From Holtermannia corniformis (taxonomy: Eukaryota > Basidiomycota > Tremellomycetes > Holtermanniales): a DNA stretch of 64,000 nucleotides. Below are positions 10,773-22,968 of this stretch, one piece after another. The stretch is taken from the NCBI GenBank assembly GCA_001599935.1, contig BCIJ01000003.1:828424-892423 (forward strand), written 5' to 3'. The stretch's first letter is position 1. Each line of letters starts with the position of its first letter. The position numbers were made by a program, and so were the translations under genes. Under the pieces are notes generated by a model. The model saw nothing but the letters and a program-made list of their open reading frames with translations. It ran no database searches and was not told the origin of the DNA.

Positions 10773-11675
10773 TCATGTGAACCGACGCGACTCACCAATG
10801 ACATCGAGGTGTTCGACGACCTCGTCGCGGTGATGTTCACCCTGTTGGTCTTCATCGACATCGCCTAGCTCGCTTTCGAGCCGCTGTACGATCCTTTGTT
10901 CCTGCGCATCTCTGCGCGCAAGCTCTTCGGTTGTCAGACCCTCATCCGATAGTCTCCGCCTGTCGGCTGGCGATGCGGAGCGCGCTAGTCTCGGCGAGAC
11001 GGCAGCAGCGGCTACTAGTGATCCTGAACGTGGACGACCAGCTGATCCCCTACGTGCAGTATCGACCGGTGGTGCCGACTGGGCTGAAGGCGCGGCCGAG
11101 TCGGAACTGGCGATCGATCCAGCACCGCCCATGATGGACTGTAAAGTCCGACTGCGCGGTCGTTGGCCCGGTCCCGTGCCCGAACGACTACGACTCGTCG
11201 GCGTGTTTGAGATGGAACCGGAGCGCACACCAAGCGAGCCTGTTGCGGGCAAGGGTGCAAGGTCGTCATGGTGCTGTTCTGGCGAGGAGTGGATAGCCGT
11301 ACCGAGTGCTGGGAGCGGCGCTTGGTCGTCTGAGAGGATTGTATCCAGTTGCGAGACGGCTGGAGGTTCGAGCTGGGTCGAGGGTCCCGGGACCGAAGTG
11401 GGTAGCACTTCGGTCGTTGGTGTGCGTTTAAAGTACCGCCCGAGGTTTGCAACTCCGCCACTCGATGTTGTGGCCGTCGTGGCCGCGCGCTTGCGGCCAC
11501 CAGTGTCGCCGGCATCGATTGGTCGTCCTTGATCACCCTGTTGCACTGCATTGGATGACAGCAGCGGCACAGCACTCTGCACGGTGGTCTCTGCACGTCC
11601 GCGGGACCCATCTTGCTCTTCGGTAAAGTTGGGGAGCGGAGCATACGTCGCGCGCCGGACACGGACGGTGGGCAT
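10773..11675 (-). CDS. hypothetical Ser/Pro-rich protein with acidic C-terminal helix
   Basis: The unspliced frame is 300 residues, starting MPTVRVRRATYAPLPNF. Most of it is low-complexity Ser/Thr/Ala/Gly/Pro with scattered RSRS-type basic clusters (for example RSRSGTGPGQRPRSR), suggesting a disordered, phosphorylatable protein. The C-terminal 60 residues form a charged helix (TTEELARRDAQEQRIVQRL) ending in acidic and His-rich sequence. A good donor, GTGAGT, lies at the codon for residue 288 or so, so the true C-terminus may be in a further exon near 10670-10700. No family is recognised. It is divergent from RPL10A (432 bp between starts) and followed on the same strand by the DUF2434 gene. 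Confidence 0.6.
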   Translation of the reverse strand: MPTVRVRRATYAPLPNFTEEQDGSRGRAETTVQSAVPLLSSNAVQQGDQGRPIDAGDTGGRKRAATTATTSSGGVANLGRYFKRTPTTEVLPTSVPGPSTQLEPPAVSQLDTILSDDQAPLPALGTAIHSSPEQHHDDLAPLPATGSLGVRSGSISNTPTSRSRSGTGPGQRPRSRTLQSIMGGAGSIASSDSAAPSAQSAPPVDTARRGSAGRPRSGSLVAAAAVSPRLARSASPADRRRLSDEGLTTEELARRDAQEQRIVQRLESELGDVDEDQQGEHHRDEVVEHLDVIGESRRFT

Positions 11676-12107
11676 GTTGACGGTTGCTTGGTGTTATCCC
11701 AAGTTACCGGCCGCCGGTATTGACGGGTTTGCGTGTGTGGCCTGCGCAGCCGCTTGCACACAGTCTGTGATTCCGACTGTGATGGTCTCGCGAGAGACTG
11801 TGACTCGGTGAGTGTATGCTGCTCTGCTTCTGTGCGACTGGATGACTGTTGCTGGATGACTGTTGCTGTGGCAAGATGCAGACTGAAACGCTCGAGCGAT
11901 TGACCGCAACCGGACCAAACACGCGGATCACCCACTCGGTTAACGCGAATGCACCGGTGAATAGGCTCGCGAACGCTTCGATAGGCTTGCGATAACGTGG
12001 TAACCCCCTCGGCGTTATTGACCACGACGGAGAAACGCCGAACCCGCACCAATTTCCGTCGACACTACTCTCTCTTTCTCACTCCCGACCCCGTCAATTC
12101 TGTCAAG
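11676..12107. promoter_or_regulatory. divergent intergenic region, RPL10A side pyrimidine-rich
   Basis: It separates two divergent starts. A direct duplication of CTGGATGACTGTTG sits near 11839-11867. Just upstream of RPL10A, 12065-12090 is a C/T-rich tract (CTACTCTCTCTTTCTCACTC), typical of fungal ribosomal protein leaders and promoters. No other feature is supported. Confidence 0.4.
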
Positions 12108-12977
12108 ATGAGCTCCAAGATTGCGGCGTCAAGTGTGCGACAGAGCATCAACACCCTGCTCTCCCTGTCCTCGCTCGAGAACCACGGCAAGGATGGCGGC
12201 AAGAAGCGCAACTTTACCGAGGTTCGTGAGCCTGTCGCATGGCATGTAGATGCAGTGGCTGATGGTGTGCAGACGATCGAGCTCCAGATCGGTCTCAAGA
12301 ACTACGACCCTTCGCGTGACAAGCGTTTCGTGCGTTGAGCGGATATGAGGCAGATTGAGTGAGACTGACCTCGTTATAGTCGGGCACGATCAAGCTCCCC
12401 AACGTCCCCCGCCCGCGCATGTCGCTCTGCCTCCTCGGTGACGCTGCCGACATTGACAAGGCCAAGCAGATTGAGCTTGGTCAGTCGTTTGCTCGCTCGG
12501 TCACGCCGTCGTTGACACTTTGCAGAGTACATGTCGGTCGACGACTTGAAGAAGCTCAACAAGAACAAGAAGCTCGTCAAGAAGCTCGCGAAAAAGTACG
12601 ACGCCTTCCTCGCGTCCGAGGCCCTCATCAAGCAGATCCCTCGTCTGCTCGGCCCCGGTCTCTCCAAGGCCGGCAAGTTCCCGACCCCGATCTCGCATTC
12701 GGACTCGATCGACAAGCGCGTCGTCGAGGTCCGCTCGACGATCAAGTTCCAGCTCAAGAAGGTGCTCTGCCTCGGTGTCGCCGTCGGCCACGTCGACATG
12801 ACGGATGACCAGATCCTCGCCAACACCATGTTGGCCATCAACTTTTTGGTCTCGTCAGTCTACCCATCTTTGCGTCGCGCACGACTAACAAGCTACAGGC
12901 TGCTCAAGAAGAACTGGCAAAACGTCAAGTCGCTTCACTTGAAGTCGACCATGGGCAAGCCCCAGCGCATCTTCTAA
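12108..12977 (+). CDS. RPL10A: 60S ribosomal protein L10a (uL1)
   Basis: Five exons (12108-12221, 12273-12329, 12380-12479, 12526-12853, 12899-12977) encode 225 residues. Family blocks are clear: [72 protein letters not shown], and the C-terminal [20 protein letters not shown]. uL1 forms the mobile L1 stalk of the large subunit, contacting the exiting tRNA. The first intron uses the less common donor GTTCGT, but the joined protein matches the conserved family exactly there. The start is the ATG following the pyrimidine-rich leader. Identification is firm. Confidence 0.97.
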
Positions 12978-13105
12978 CCGTCTCGACTGTCGCGTTCAAC
13001 CATTTCTACTTTTCAATCATTCATTCAGACTACCATCACTGTCCAGGGCGTAATAGGAGCCGTCGCACGCTTATACCCAAGCCGCCGGGCTCTTTACTGA
13101 GTCTT

Positions 13106-13309
13106 TCAGGGGCCGAGGGGAGCTTTGGTCGTGGTGGCGTTTGGGTGGGGTTGACAAGTGAAATGTATGATGTGCAGTTGCTCGTCTGGTCGCAGCTCGC
13201 CTGCAGTGCAGTTTGAGCAGATACTGATAAGACTGTGACCGGGCGCTGGGTAATAATAGATGGTCGATCCTTGCTGCTGAACCGGATACACGCTGAAACT
13301 CGACGTCAT
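13106..13309 (-). CDS. small hypothetical protein (67 aa), CxxC motif
   Basis: An ATG-started frame beginning MTSSFSVYPVQQQG, with a Tyr/Pro turn (TIYYYPAPGHS) and a CSNC motif followed by an acidic/His segment. The ordered pattern of strands and the single CxxC look like a small zinc- or disulfide-stabilised protein, but no family is recognised. The same region has an overlapping longer minus-strand frame (13071-13517) with another Cys pair (CCERCGAEL), starting from GTG. The two could be exons of one gene, which I could not resolve. It lies 210 bp from the divergent CLC gene start. Confidence 0.35.
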   Translation of the reverse strand: MTSSFSVYPVQQQGSTIYYYPAPGHSLISICSNCTAGELRPDEQLHIIHFTCQPHPNATTTKAPLGP

Positions 13310-13518
13310 GGTCTACCGTGTGGCCTGCGCGATAGGCCTCGCCACGGCTTCCTTTGTCATGGCTACAAAGCTCCGCCCCACATCTTTCGCAACAGTATAT
13401 CAGACCACGTCCATCACTCGACGCCGTACCGATCGTTTGGTCAGTTTGCCACCGGCCGACGCGTCGATCGAAATCACAAACGACTCGAGTGCCATCTTGC
13501 ATCCGTCCGTTCACCACA

Positions 13519-16500
13519 ATGCACTCGCCAGCAGCAGCGGGGGCTGCCAGCAGACGGATGAGTGGGCATCCCCATTCTCGCCGGAGCTCTGTCGACGTCG
13601 AGGCCGGGTGAGTGCGACGGTCGTTTCAGTTTGAGCACAGACGTTGTCGGTGCTGATCCCTCTTCGGTTTGACAGCGGCCCTCCTTCGCCTGTTCACTCT
13701 CCTTTCACCCCGACGCAGAGTCGGATCCCTCGCCAGCACGTATCGGAAGCGAGACGGTATAGTCTCAGTGCACGAAGGAGAATGTCGACTACCTCGAGTG
13801 AGACGGATGAGGGGGCCGTGGCGGCGCTCGCTCCGGGCACCGGTACCGTTCGTGTGGTCGCGACACCGCCACCGCAGAGTCCAAGACTATCGCTTTACGA
13901 CAGTCTAGGTCGTCATCGAGGTCGAGCCCACGCCAGCGCCAGCGCCAAACCGCAATCCATCGCCGGCCTGCGCGCAACATCCGCCTCGTACGGTTCAATC
14001 CCTGATTCCCACCCGCACCTCCTAACGTCGCACGTTCACCCCAGCGATGATCCAAACTCGACACTCAAAGATCGACTGCGCTCCCCGATGCGCTGTCGGA
14101 CCACGACCGGAGGCGGCACTCGGGAACCCACGTCACCCGCCGGCGGGCTGTTGGGCCGGCTCAGGCAGTCGGCTAGCTTTGTGGGGATCGGTGGCGCCGC
14201 TGACACTTATGATGCGGATGAGGAAGAGCTGGACGATGGCGAGCGCGCAAACGGGGAGAGGGTGTGGTATTCCAGCTATGTGACGATTGATTGGATCCAC
14301 GACGCGGTCAGTGTCGTTTGACGAATGGACGGGCTCGGCTGATACTCGATCTAGATCAAAGATGCGAATCGAGTACGGAGGCTACGACACAATGCGACGC
14401 GCTCGCTCCGAGGCTGGCTCGTCAACTGCAATGACCGCTTTCAAGGCTGGCTCATCGTCACTGTCGTCGGTACGTCGATCTCCTCACACATGCGCTATGC
14501 TCACCAACGCATAGGCTTCCTGTCCGCGATCATTGCGTTTCTCATCATACGAACCGAGATGGCCCTGTTCGACCTCAAGGAAGGGTACTGCAGCACTTCG
14601 TGGGGTTCCTCCAAGCGGTTCTGCTGTGGTGTACCCGCGAGCGAAGCAGAGTGCGCAGACTGGGTCGAATGGAGTACGCTCGGCTCGACCGCGACCAGTG
14701 ACCGTGATGGCTTCACTGCGTATCTCGTTTCCGCCGTCAGTCTCCCGTCGAGCCCATAGACCGTCACTGACCCGTACAGATCCTCCTAGCGACAATCAGC
14801 TCCACGTTGACAATCTACCTCTCCGCATCGACGTTACACACGACTTCTAAAGATTCCATCTTTGCGCGCGCAACGGCCGTAGATGACAAAACTCGAGGCT
14901 CGCCGTCGAGGAACAGCAGCGAAGAGACGGACCGCCTGCTGCCTTTACCGGATGAGCCGGCTGTACCGCCCATCGCAGAGCCGCCGCGCAAGGTCATGTA
15001 CTTTGCGGCTGGCAGTGGGATTCCCGAGATCAAGGTTGGTGCGCAGCCCGCTCAGAGACATACAGGCTGACGAGGTGTAGACGATTCTGTCGGGTTTTGT
15101 CATACACGGTGTATGTTCATCTACTGGTACGAGGCATCGCTGACGGAGCCAGTATCTTGGCGGGTGGACCTTGGTGACCAAGTCGGTCGGCCTGGCTTTG
15201 TCTGTCGCGTCCGGGTTGTCGCTTGGTACGTGGGACGGAATCAACCAATCATGTACAGCACATTAACGCCGCTCAGGCAAGGAGGGTCCGCTCGTCCACA
15301 TTGCCTCGTGCGTCGGGAACATTGTCTCGCGCTGGTTTGCAAAGTACGAGACGAACGAGGGTGCGTCGCTTTGGTTACTAGTACCTGAGCTCACTTGTTC
15401 AGCTAAGCGCCGCGAGATCCTGTCCGCTGCCAGCGCCGCTGGCGTCTCAGTTGCATTTGGCGCCCCAGTCGGCGGTGTCCTTTTCGCGCTGGAGGAAGTC
15501 TCGTACTTCTTCCCACCAAAGGTCATGTGGCGGAGGTCAGTCGGCGCGTGAGCCCAACCTAGCTTAGCTGACGCAGCACAGCTTCTGGTGCGCGGCAGTC
15601 GCAGCCATGACGCTCAAGTTCTTGAACCCGTTTGGGAACGGCAGTATTGTCCTGTTTGCCGTGACGTACACGAAAGAGTATCACTACTGGGAGTTTCCCA
15701 TCTTCCTGCTGCTTGGCGTCTTTGGGGTGCGTACGGATTGAAATGGGGTGCCACGACTGACTGTGCTCAGGGATTGTATGGTGCCGTGTTCTCCCGACTG
15801 AACATCATTTGGTCGCGCCGTGTCCGAAATGGGACGTGGATCAAGCGCCATCCCATTGTCGAGGTGTTGCTCGTAAGTCTGACAGGTCTGAACTCCCGAA
15901 GCTCACCATTCAGGTCACCATCCTCACAACTGCCGTGTCGTACACTCATCCTTTCATGCGGATGGGCGGCACCGAGTTGGTCGCGAATGTAGGTTTGTCA
16001 GTCAGCACGTCACTCGGCTTACATGCACAGCTCTTTGTCGAGTGCGGCAAGCACTCTGATAGCCCGATTTGCGTGCAACGACCTGCCGAAGTCGCCCAGG
16101 TCGTTTCCGCTATCGGTTTCGTGTTGCTTGCCAAGGGCGCTCTCACGATCATTACCTTTGGTATCAAGTTGCCGGGTAAGTTGCACCTCGCTACACGCAG
16201 GCTGGTGCTGATGTTGGCAGCTGGCATCTTTATCCCTTCACTCGCCGTTGGCGCGTGCTTTGGCCGGATCGTTGGCCTCTGCATGGAGTATCTCGAATAC
16301 AACAACCCTCATCTTGGCATCTTTGATGTCTGCAAAGACACCGATTGCGTGCTACCCGGCTTATATTCAATGGTGCGTCAAGTCTTCTCTCGAGTCATGT
16401 CACTCAACAGACCAGGTCGGCGCGGCCGCATCCCTTGCAGGTGTGACGCGTACAACCGTGTCGCTTGCAGTCATCATGTTCGAATTGACCGGCACGCTGT

Positions 16501-17377
16501 CATATGTCGTCCCCGTCATGTTCTCCGTGCTTGTCGCCAAGACGGTCGCAGATGCACTCGAGAAGAAGGGCATCTATGATCTCGTCATCGAGTGAGTCTT
16601 GGCTCATGGCCGAAACTTGCTGACCTCGCCAGCCTGAACCAGCTCCCATACCTCGATGCCAAGTCGGAATACCTGTGGGGCGGCCACACCATTTCTGAAG
16701 TGGTAAGTAGCAGACCAGACCGCGAGTCCGGCTGACCCGACAGGCGGACCGTAATGCTGTCACGCTGCGCGCCGACAAGCCGCATACAGTCGCGTCGCTC
16801 ACTGCCAGGATGACCAAGCTGATCGAGCTTGGTCTGGGCGATACCGGCTTCCCCGTCTTGGCGCGAGAGGAAAATTTACCTGGGACTTTGCCCAGTCTCG
16901 TAACTGCGCAAGCGCTAAGCGGTCATCGCAACGGCCTGCGAGTCGTGGGCTTCCTAGGCATTGACGAGCTCGGACATGCTTTATGTGAGCCGTTGCTTTG
17001 GCGGCGTCTTTGCTGACCATCACAGCCGTCCTCTCTGACGAGCCTGATGCCCCACTTACTCTCATGCCAGACGACTCGCGCTCGCGCAGCAGCGTGGCCT
17101 CGATCCTCAGCTTTGCTGACACTATTGGTCATCGGAATCCGTACGACCTGACTCGATATCTCGATCAAGTGAGTAAACAGTCGTCTCAATCATGCTGACA
17201 TCGAAGGCACCCATCACTGTGCAACCTCATTCGTCGCTCGAGCTCGTTCAGCAGCTCTTCGTCAAGCTCGGCGCGCGCCAAATCTTCGTGGTGGATGCCA
17301 AGGGACAATGGAGAGGCGTCATCTTCAAGAAGAACTGGCTACGATTCCTCAACGAACTGGAAGAAAACGAAGACTGA
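13519..17377 (+). CDS. CLC-type voltage-gated chloride channel / Cl-/H+ exchanger with CBS domains
   Basis: A many-exon gene. Exon 1 (13519-13607) joins the exon at 13676, and together with the following exons it encodes a Ser/Pro-rich cytosolic N-terminus of about 250 residues. The CLC core carries all selectivity motifs: [24 protein letters not shown] (gating glutamate present) and [13 protein letters not shown]. The start TM text [18 protein letters not shown] is typical of fungal Gef1-like proteins. Two cytosolic CBS domains follow (around 16690-17030 and 17200-17360), ending in [16 protein letters not shown]. Fungal homologues work in Golgi or endosomal membranes, in ion and copper homeostasis. 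Transporter versus channel mode cannot be settled from sequence read by eye, although the gating Glu is intact. It converges on kinesin-5 with 54 bp between stop codons. Confidence 0.93.
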
Positions 17378-17431
17378 ATGTAGCGCACGGACCTGACGAC
17401 CTGATGGGCGCGACGACTTGTATGCCATGCA

Positions 17432-20400
17432 TTATACCTTGCGACCTCTTCGCAATGGCACGTTGGAAGCCATGCCCTCGCCCAGGATCGTCACTGCCGG
17501 TCGCTCTTCTCTCATACTCCGCTGCTTGATGCCCCTCTTTGACGTGCTCTTGCCCAGCGCAATGGGCGGCAAGGTCTGCTGGTCTTCATATGGCGTTGGA
17601 TCCAGCGTAGCGCTGGTTGGCGGCGTCTCTTCAGACACCTGAGTCGACTCGGTCGAAGACGACGCCGACAGCCCCAGTTCAGAGATATGTTGCTCAGGCT
17701 CGCCGGCCTTGCGTCGCCGGAAACTCTCGATCAACAGCTCTCGTGGTTTTGTACGTTCCCAGCCTTCCATGACGTTGAAAGGCCTTTTGCGTGGCGTGTC
17801 GCCGGTTGCGACGTCTTCAAGGATGCCAGCCGATAGGAACGCCGATGTTGCGCCGTCGAGCGTTGCAAGCCGGGTGATGCAGATGGCATGTTGCTCGTCC
17901 AGTTGCGTCGTTGCGGTTGCATGCTGTGATGTCAGCGGGGTGCCGAGGACAGCTCTCAACTGACCGATGCGATCACGGTGGAGGACATGGCATGGATAGC
18001 CTTTTCCGACGCCCGGAACCGGTCCTGCGATGCCTTTTGTGACTGTTGCATGGCCGTCGCGGCTTTGCCAAGCGCCTTTTTCTGACCGGCAAAGGCCGCA
18101 GTCGCTCGTCGGTAAGCTATTCGATCAGCACTGCGCTACGGTGCAATGACAAGACCCACCAGCAGTGGAAGACTCGGCCAATTGCTCGTGTACGTCGTGC
18201 GTCGATCGAGTGAACTCTTGTGTCGATGCAGCTTGGCCATCGACGAGTGTTGCAAAGCGACGAGTGAGATCTCGGTGAGAGTCCGTTGTAACCTATCAAG
18301 TCAGCTACGCTCCCGTCGTTCGACCACGACGTACCTTCCTACCGGCCTCTCCTTGACAAGCAGCTTTCTCGCGTCCAGCCTGCAGCTCGCGCTCGGCCTT
18401 TGCTGACCTCTGCTCGCTCCGCGCGACCAATTCGCCATGACTCGTAGCAAACGCCGTCAAGCTCGACTCAGCCGCCGTGTTACCGAGCTGCAACTCGTCA
18501 AGTGACGTTCGCAAGCTATGATCCTGAGCGTCGGTGAACGCTTCGAGCATCTGCTGCACATTCGCGACAAGCTCTGTCCGCATCTGGACTGTTTTCGCCC
18601 GCTCATCGTTCAATAGCCGGACAAGCAGCTCGTTTTGCGCGCGTAACCGGGTAATCTGTACAGATCAGCACAAGCTAGCGCGTTCATGCCGACTGACCTC
18701 ATCCTGAGATGCCTGCTGCGCCAACAAGTGCATCTGGGCCGTCGCGCTGGTCTGTTCCGCGACATAGCCCTGCGCAGTCGCGATCACGGCGTTGACGAGG
18801 TCTGATGTGGATGTGAACAGATCGTCGAGCTGGACTCGGTCAGTAACGTCAAGAAACAACGCGGTACTGACCATCCGAGTCTGCTCGCCGAGCTCTTGCG
18901 ATGCATCTTGCGCAAACGCTCTCGTACGCTCGTCGACCTCCTCAGCCCAACCGACACAAGCATCGCGCAATTGTTCCGCTAGAGCCAGTACCTGTTGATT
19001 CGAATCCGCCGAGTCGTTGCTAGCGTCATCAAGCGACGCCTTGAGTTTGCCGACGTTTTCCTCAAAGACGGCGAATGTGTCTGTCAACGACGCGATCCCG
19101 TCACGACTCAACTGCGGGGATCAGCCATGTCAACCATCATAGCGCGACGAGGTCACACCTTTTTGCCCTCATCGGCAAACGACTCGACCTGACCACGGAT
19201 GATGCCGCCAAACTCGGCTTGGACGCCGCGGATACTTTGTAGTCCTTCGCGCAAGTCTGCCGACAGTGCTTGCAGATTTCCGGCGAAATCAGTCGCATTG
19301 GTCGTGTTGCTGCCGAGCACAGCAGCCTTTCGGGCTGCAATTATGAGCATGGTCGTAAAAATATCGACGAGAACCTACCAAGCTTTGCAAAGAGCCCACC
19401 GACATCCTTGACACTCTCTGTCGCGACAGACTTGAGACCGCCCGCGACTTGATCGAGGCGTTCTTCACCCTCTTGAAACGCGTCTGCCACGACCTTTTCC
19501 TCCTCCAGTCGATCCCGCACGACATCAAGCTCGGACCGGACATCGCGCACCAAAGCCTGCAAGCCCTCTGCCTCGCGCCTTGCGTCTACCAGATCCGCCT
19601 CGCGGGCCAACAAAGCTTTCATGTTGGCCTCAAACTCGACTTTGATGGTGCCAAGCTGCAGATCGACTGCATCGGCGCGCGAGCGCGCGTCCGCAAGCTG
19701 ACTTCGTCGGTCCTCGTGTTCGGCGTGCATGGTCTCCCAGGATTCCGCCGCGACAAAGACTCCGGATTTATCGCGCGAGGCGACGAGATCGGCTTTGAGG
19801 CGCTCAATCTCGCCGAGGTAGTCTTTGAGCACGCCGGCCTTGGTCAAGTGTTGGTTCACTTGCGGCTTGTTGCGGATCGTCTTGGCCCGGTTGGCGTACT
19901 CGAGCGTTGAGAGCGTTTCTTCCATATTCGAGCGTGTGGGCGAGACGGTGGCGACGATACACGTTTTCGTGCGGCCACCGAGCGAGTCTTGTAGGATGCG
20001 CGTGAGTTTCGAGTCGCTAAAGTCATGAGCGCTATACCGGGTACACGGTCACAACCGACCGATAGGGGATGTGGCTCGCTTTCTCGACGAGCGCGGTGAT
20101 GACACGACCGAGCATGAGCAGACTCTTGTTGATCGAGTTTGCTTCTTTGGCCCTCTGGTTCTCTGCTCCCGACTTGCTGATCGCTTCCGACCCGGCCAGA
20201 TCCACCAGGTTGAGCTTGCCGATCCTGAGCATCTCTTCGCTGCCCGCGCGCAGGCCAGACTCCTTGACATGGACCGTCAATGAAAAGATTGAATGCGAGC
20301 GCCTGATCATCAGCTCGTGCTCCAAGTCCGTCTCCAGCTACGCACGAAGACTCCGAATTCATCTTGGTTTCGGCCGTTTGCCTGCGCAGGCTGCCCTTGT

Positions 20401-21331
20401 TGAGCAGAGCGAGCGCATCCTTTGTGTTCTTGACGCCTACTTCTTCGAGCCCTTGGACGATAACGCCTGTGCTCTTTTTGGAAGTGTCGTCGCGGAGCTG
20501 AAGGGCGTTTCCGCGCGGGTAATCGGGCGAGAGCAGATCGCGCAAATCTTCATTGTAGATCTCCATGTACGAACACTTGACAGTATAGTCTGCGCCGGGG
20601 GCAGAGTCAAGCAGGGAGAAGAGACGGTGCAGGACACGCGGGATGATGCCCGCGTCAGAAGTCGGTGTCGACAGTGGCGTGAGTGCGAGGTCACCCTGCA
20701 TCGTGTATCTGGGATCATCAGTCCCTTTGACATGGTTCAGTCGCAACGTACGTCTTGCCAGTCCCCGTCTGACCGTACGCAAAGATGGTACAGTTGTACC
20801 CCGCAAGCACTTCATCCAGCATACTCTCCACAACCTCCTTGTACACCATGTTCTGGTCCGCTTCCGGGCCAAACACGCGATCAAACGCATACGTCTTGGA
20901 GACGTGGTTGTGCGCGCTGTACGCCAGTCCCGGCGCGACCGACGGCGCCGCAGTCTCAACCGTGATCGCCTTTGACAGTGCGCCAGACGTTTGCGTGATG
21001 ATCGGTGATGCTTGCGAGATCTCGAGCGCCGAGCGTCCACTACGTCGATCCATCAGCTTGGCCTGATCTGTTGATCGACTGCAGCAACGTACCGACACCG
21101 CACTACGACTTGAATATTGATCTCTCCGGCTTCACTCTTGCCACTGACGATCCTGCGCGAAGCCGTACTGCCCGTCGGGCTACTAGGCCGACTCGCCTCG
21201 GTCACGGTCGATTGCGTGAGCGGCCGATCTCTCGACGGGATCTTGGACGGCGGCAGCATAGCAGAGGACGAGCGTGGGATCCCTGCACTGGATGTAGACG
21301 GCGCTCGGGTGCTGGTAGGCCGCCGTGACAT
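17432..21331 (-). CDS. kinesin-5 (BimC/Cin8/Eg5 family) mitotic motor
   Basis: The N-terminus is Ser/Thr/Pro-rich and starts at [14 protein letters not shown]. The motor domain (about 21150-19850) shows the P-loop GQTGTGKT, switch I NSESSRSHSIF, switch [10 protein letters not shown] and the neck-side [21 protein letters not shown] long coiled coil with Glu/Lys/Ala heptads covers roughly 19850-18200. The C-terminal tail holds the BimC box, [20 protein letters not shown], whose Thr is the Cdk1 site in the family. Kinesin-5 homotetramers slide antiparallel microtubules to build the bipolar spindle. The gene has several short introns; some exon joins in the coiled coil were not fixed base by base. 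Long plus-strand frames over the motor region are antisense shadows. The identification is firm because both motor and BimC box are present. Confidence 0.94.
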
Positions 21332-21574
21332 TGCGGCGGGTTGAAGACGCTGACGGTCAACGCGAGTGATTTCTCGTGTTGTTGACAGTTTGGCTCGGTG
21401 CGGAAGCAAAATACGGCGCCACGTGGCACAACCACGCTAGCGTTGCGAGGCAGAGTTGCTAGCACTTGGTAGCTGGCACCGTACAGATGCGTCCATCGCC
21501 ATGAGAGTGTATGCAACTACAACCGCCTCTTACCGCTCTTGTCATCTAGCCATCTACCGATGCAAGTTGCCGCG

Positions 21575-22794
21575 CTATTCCGTGCCCTTGTCATCCTCCT
21601 TGACTTTGCGTACCCGCAGCTCGGCCTGCTCGACCGCCCGAGTGATGTCTACAATCTCGGATGGCGCGAGATGGAACGTGGACGCGAGGAATGAGATCTG
21701 GTCCGTGCGGAGGAAGATGTCCGTGGCGATATCGTGCTGCACGGCCGTCGCGGTGCTCGCGCTGGTGGCGTTGGCCTTGGCCTTGGCCTTGTACACCATT
21801 GAATCGGGGGTCGCCGTCGTGTCTGGTGCGACCTGCTCACTGGTCGGATCTGGCACCGAGTTCGCGGCACTGTCACTGCTCGTTGTCACACCTTCCGCGC
21901 GCTGGGTGATCCACCCGGTCACATCTTCAGGCGTGGCTGTCACGTCCGGTGCGTCATTGAGCCCACCTTGGCCCTCGTAGATCATGTCGAGGTCGCGCGA
22001 CGCGGCGTCCTCTGGTTCGACAGGCTCAGTGATGACGCCAGTCTCAACCAACGTGTCGATGTAGAGAGCGCCTCGCCATGCTTTGTAATGCGACCATGCA
22101 CGCCAGAGGACATAGAACATTGGCTGAGGTCATCAGCACAGCTCATTCGTGACAACCTGGCACCGCACCAGGTTCGGGATGACGGGGATGATAGCGAACG
22201 GAAAGGTGAAAGGCACGCTGCGTCTGTCAACATCGTAGCAAGTGGTACGTGAAGCACATCGACTGACAAAATCAGTGACCGGGTCATCATCGACTTGTGG
22301 AAGGGTATTCTGTGTGCGAGGTGTGCTTTGAGTGTCGGTAGCAGTGGCGGAGCAGGGAGCTTGTTGGCATTGGCGAATGAAGCTGGGTACAATAACGGCA
22401 CCTGCTCGTTCAGCTCATGCAACGATCCTCACACAAGCAGCCTCACCTTGACGTCCTTCATCATCTCCGCGTCCACCGTCCCATCCTCTCTCCTCGCAAC
22501 TTTAACCCCGGCATCAACCTGCACGCTCTTGAGCGCCCACTCTTCGAACTCGATCTTATCCATCAACCCCTCGCCCCGCTTCCACACGCGATACTTCCAT
22601 CCCGCCTGATCGCCCTGGCCCAAGCCCAACCAAGCGTCCGAAGCCTTCTGCAACGCCTTGTTCACGAGCGATGAGGACCCTTTGTCAAGGGATGAAGTTT
22701 TCGGCGGCGACGAGAGGTGGAAAAGGATGAGCGGTGGGGATGAAGGCAGTCGTGCGAGAGGGAGCGCGAGGATGCGCGTCGGTTTGCTTGGCAT
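21575..22794 (-). CDS. mitochondrial K+/H+ exchange-related protein (Mit_KHE1 family)
   Basis: The first exon encodes MPSKPTRILALPLARLPS..., followed by SDAWLGLGQGDQAGWKYRVW and MDKIEFEEWALKSVQV, the conserved opening of the fungal Mit_KHE1 family (yeast YDL183C group). The middle exon continues with VPLLYPASFANANKLP, then a hydrophobic segment just before MFYVLWRAWSHYKAWRG. The C-terminal exon is acidic and Thr/Ala-rich. Family members sit in the inner mitochondrial membrane and are needed for K+/H+ exchange; whether they are the exchanger itself is not established. Three or more introns are present. It is divergent from the small membrane protein gene (174 bp between starts). Confidence 0.82.
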
Positions 22795-22968
22795 CCTGGT
22801 GACGGCGATGAGCTGCTTCTACTACGGTGAGTGATGGCCGTGCTTTGGTGGTGGCGGGATACGTGCGGGGCGTTTATAGCGCACGTTTCTGCTGGTTGGA
22901 ATCGTCAGCGTCATGGCGATCAGCGCGCGCAGGGTGACAGCGCAGAGGCAGGCAGCAGACCCAGCAGG

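Noticed and set aside
13071..13517. Minus-strand frame with CCERCGAEL
   Set aside because: It has only a GTG start and no clear splice to the smaller ORF at 13106-13309; kept as a possibility in that entry but not annotated separately.
20069..20965. Plus-strand open frame of nearly 300 codons
   Set aside because: It lies fully antisense to the kinesin-5 motor domain, whose motifs are certain; the GC-rich codon bias creates long antisense frames.
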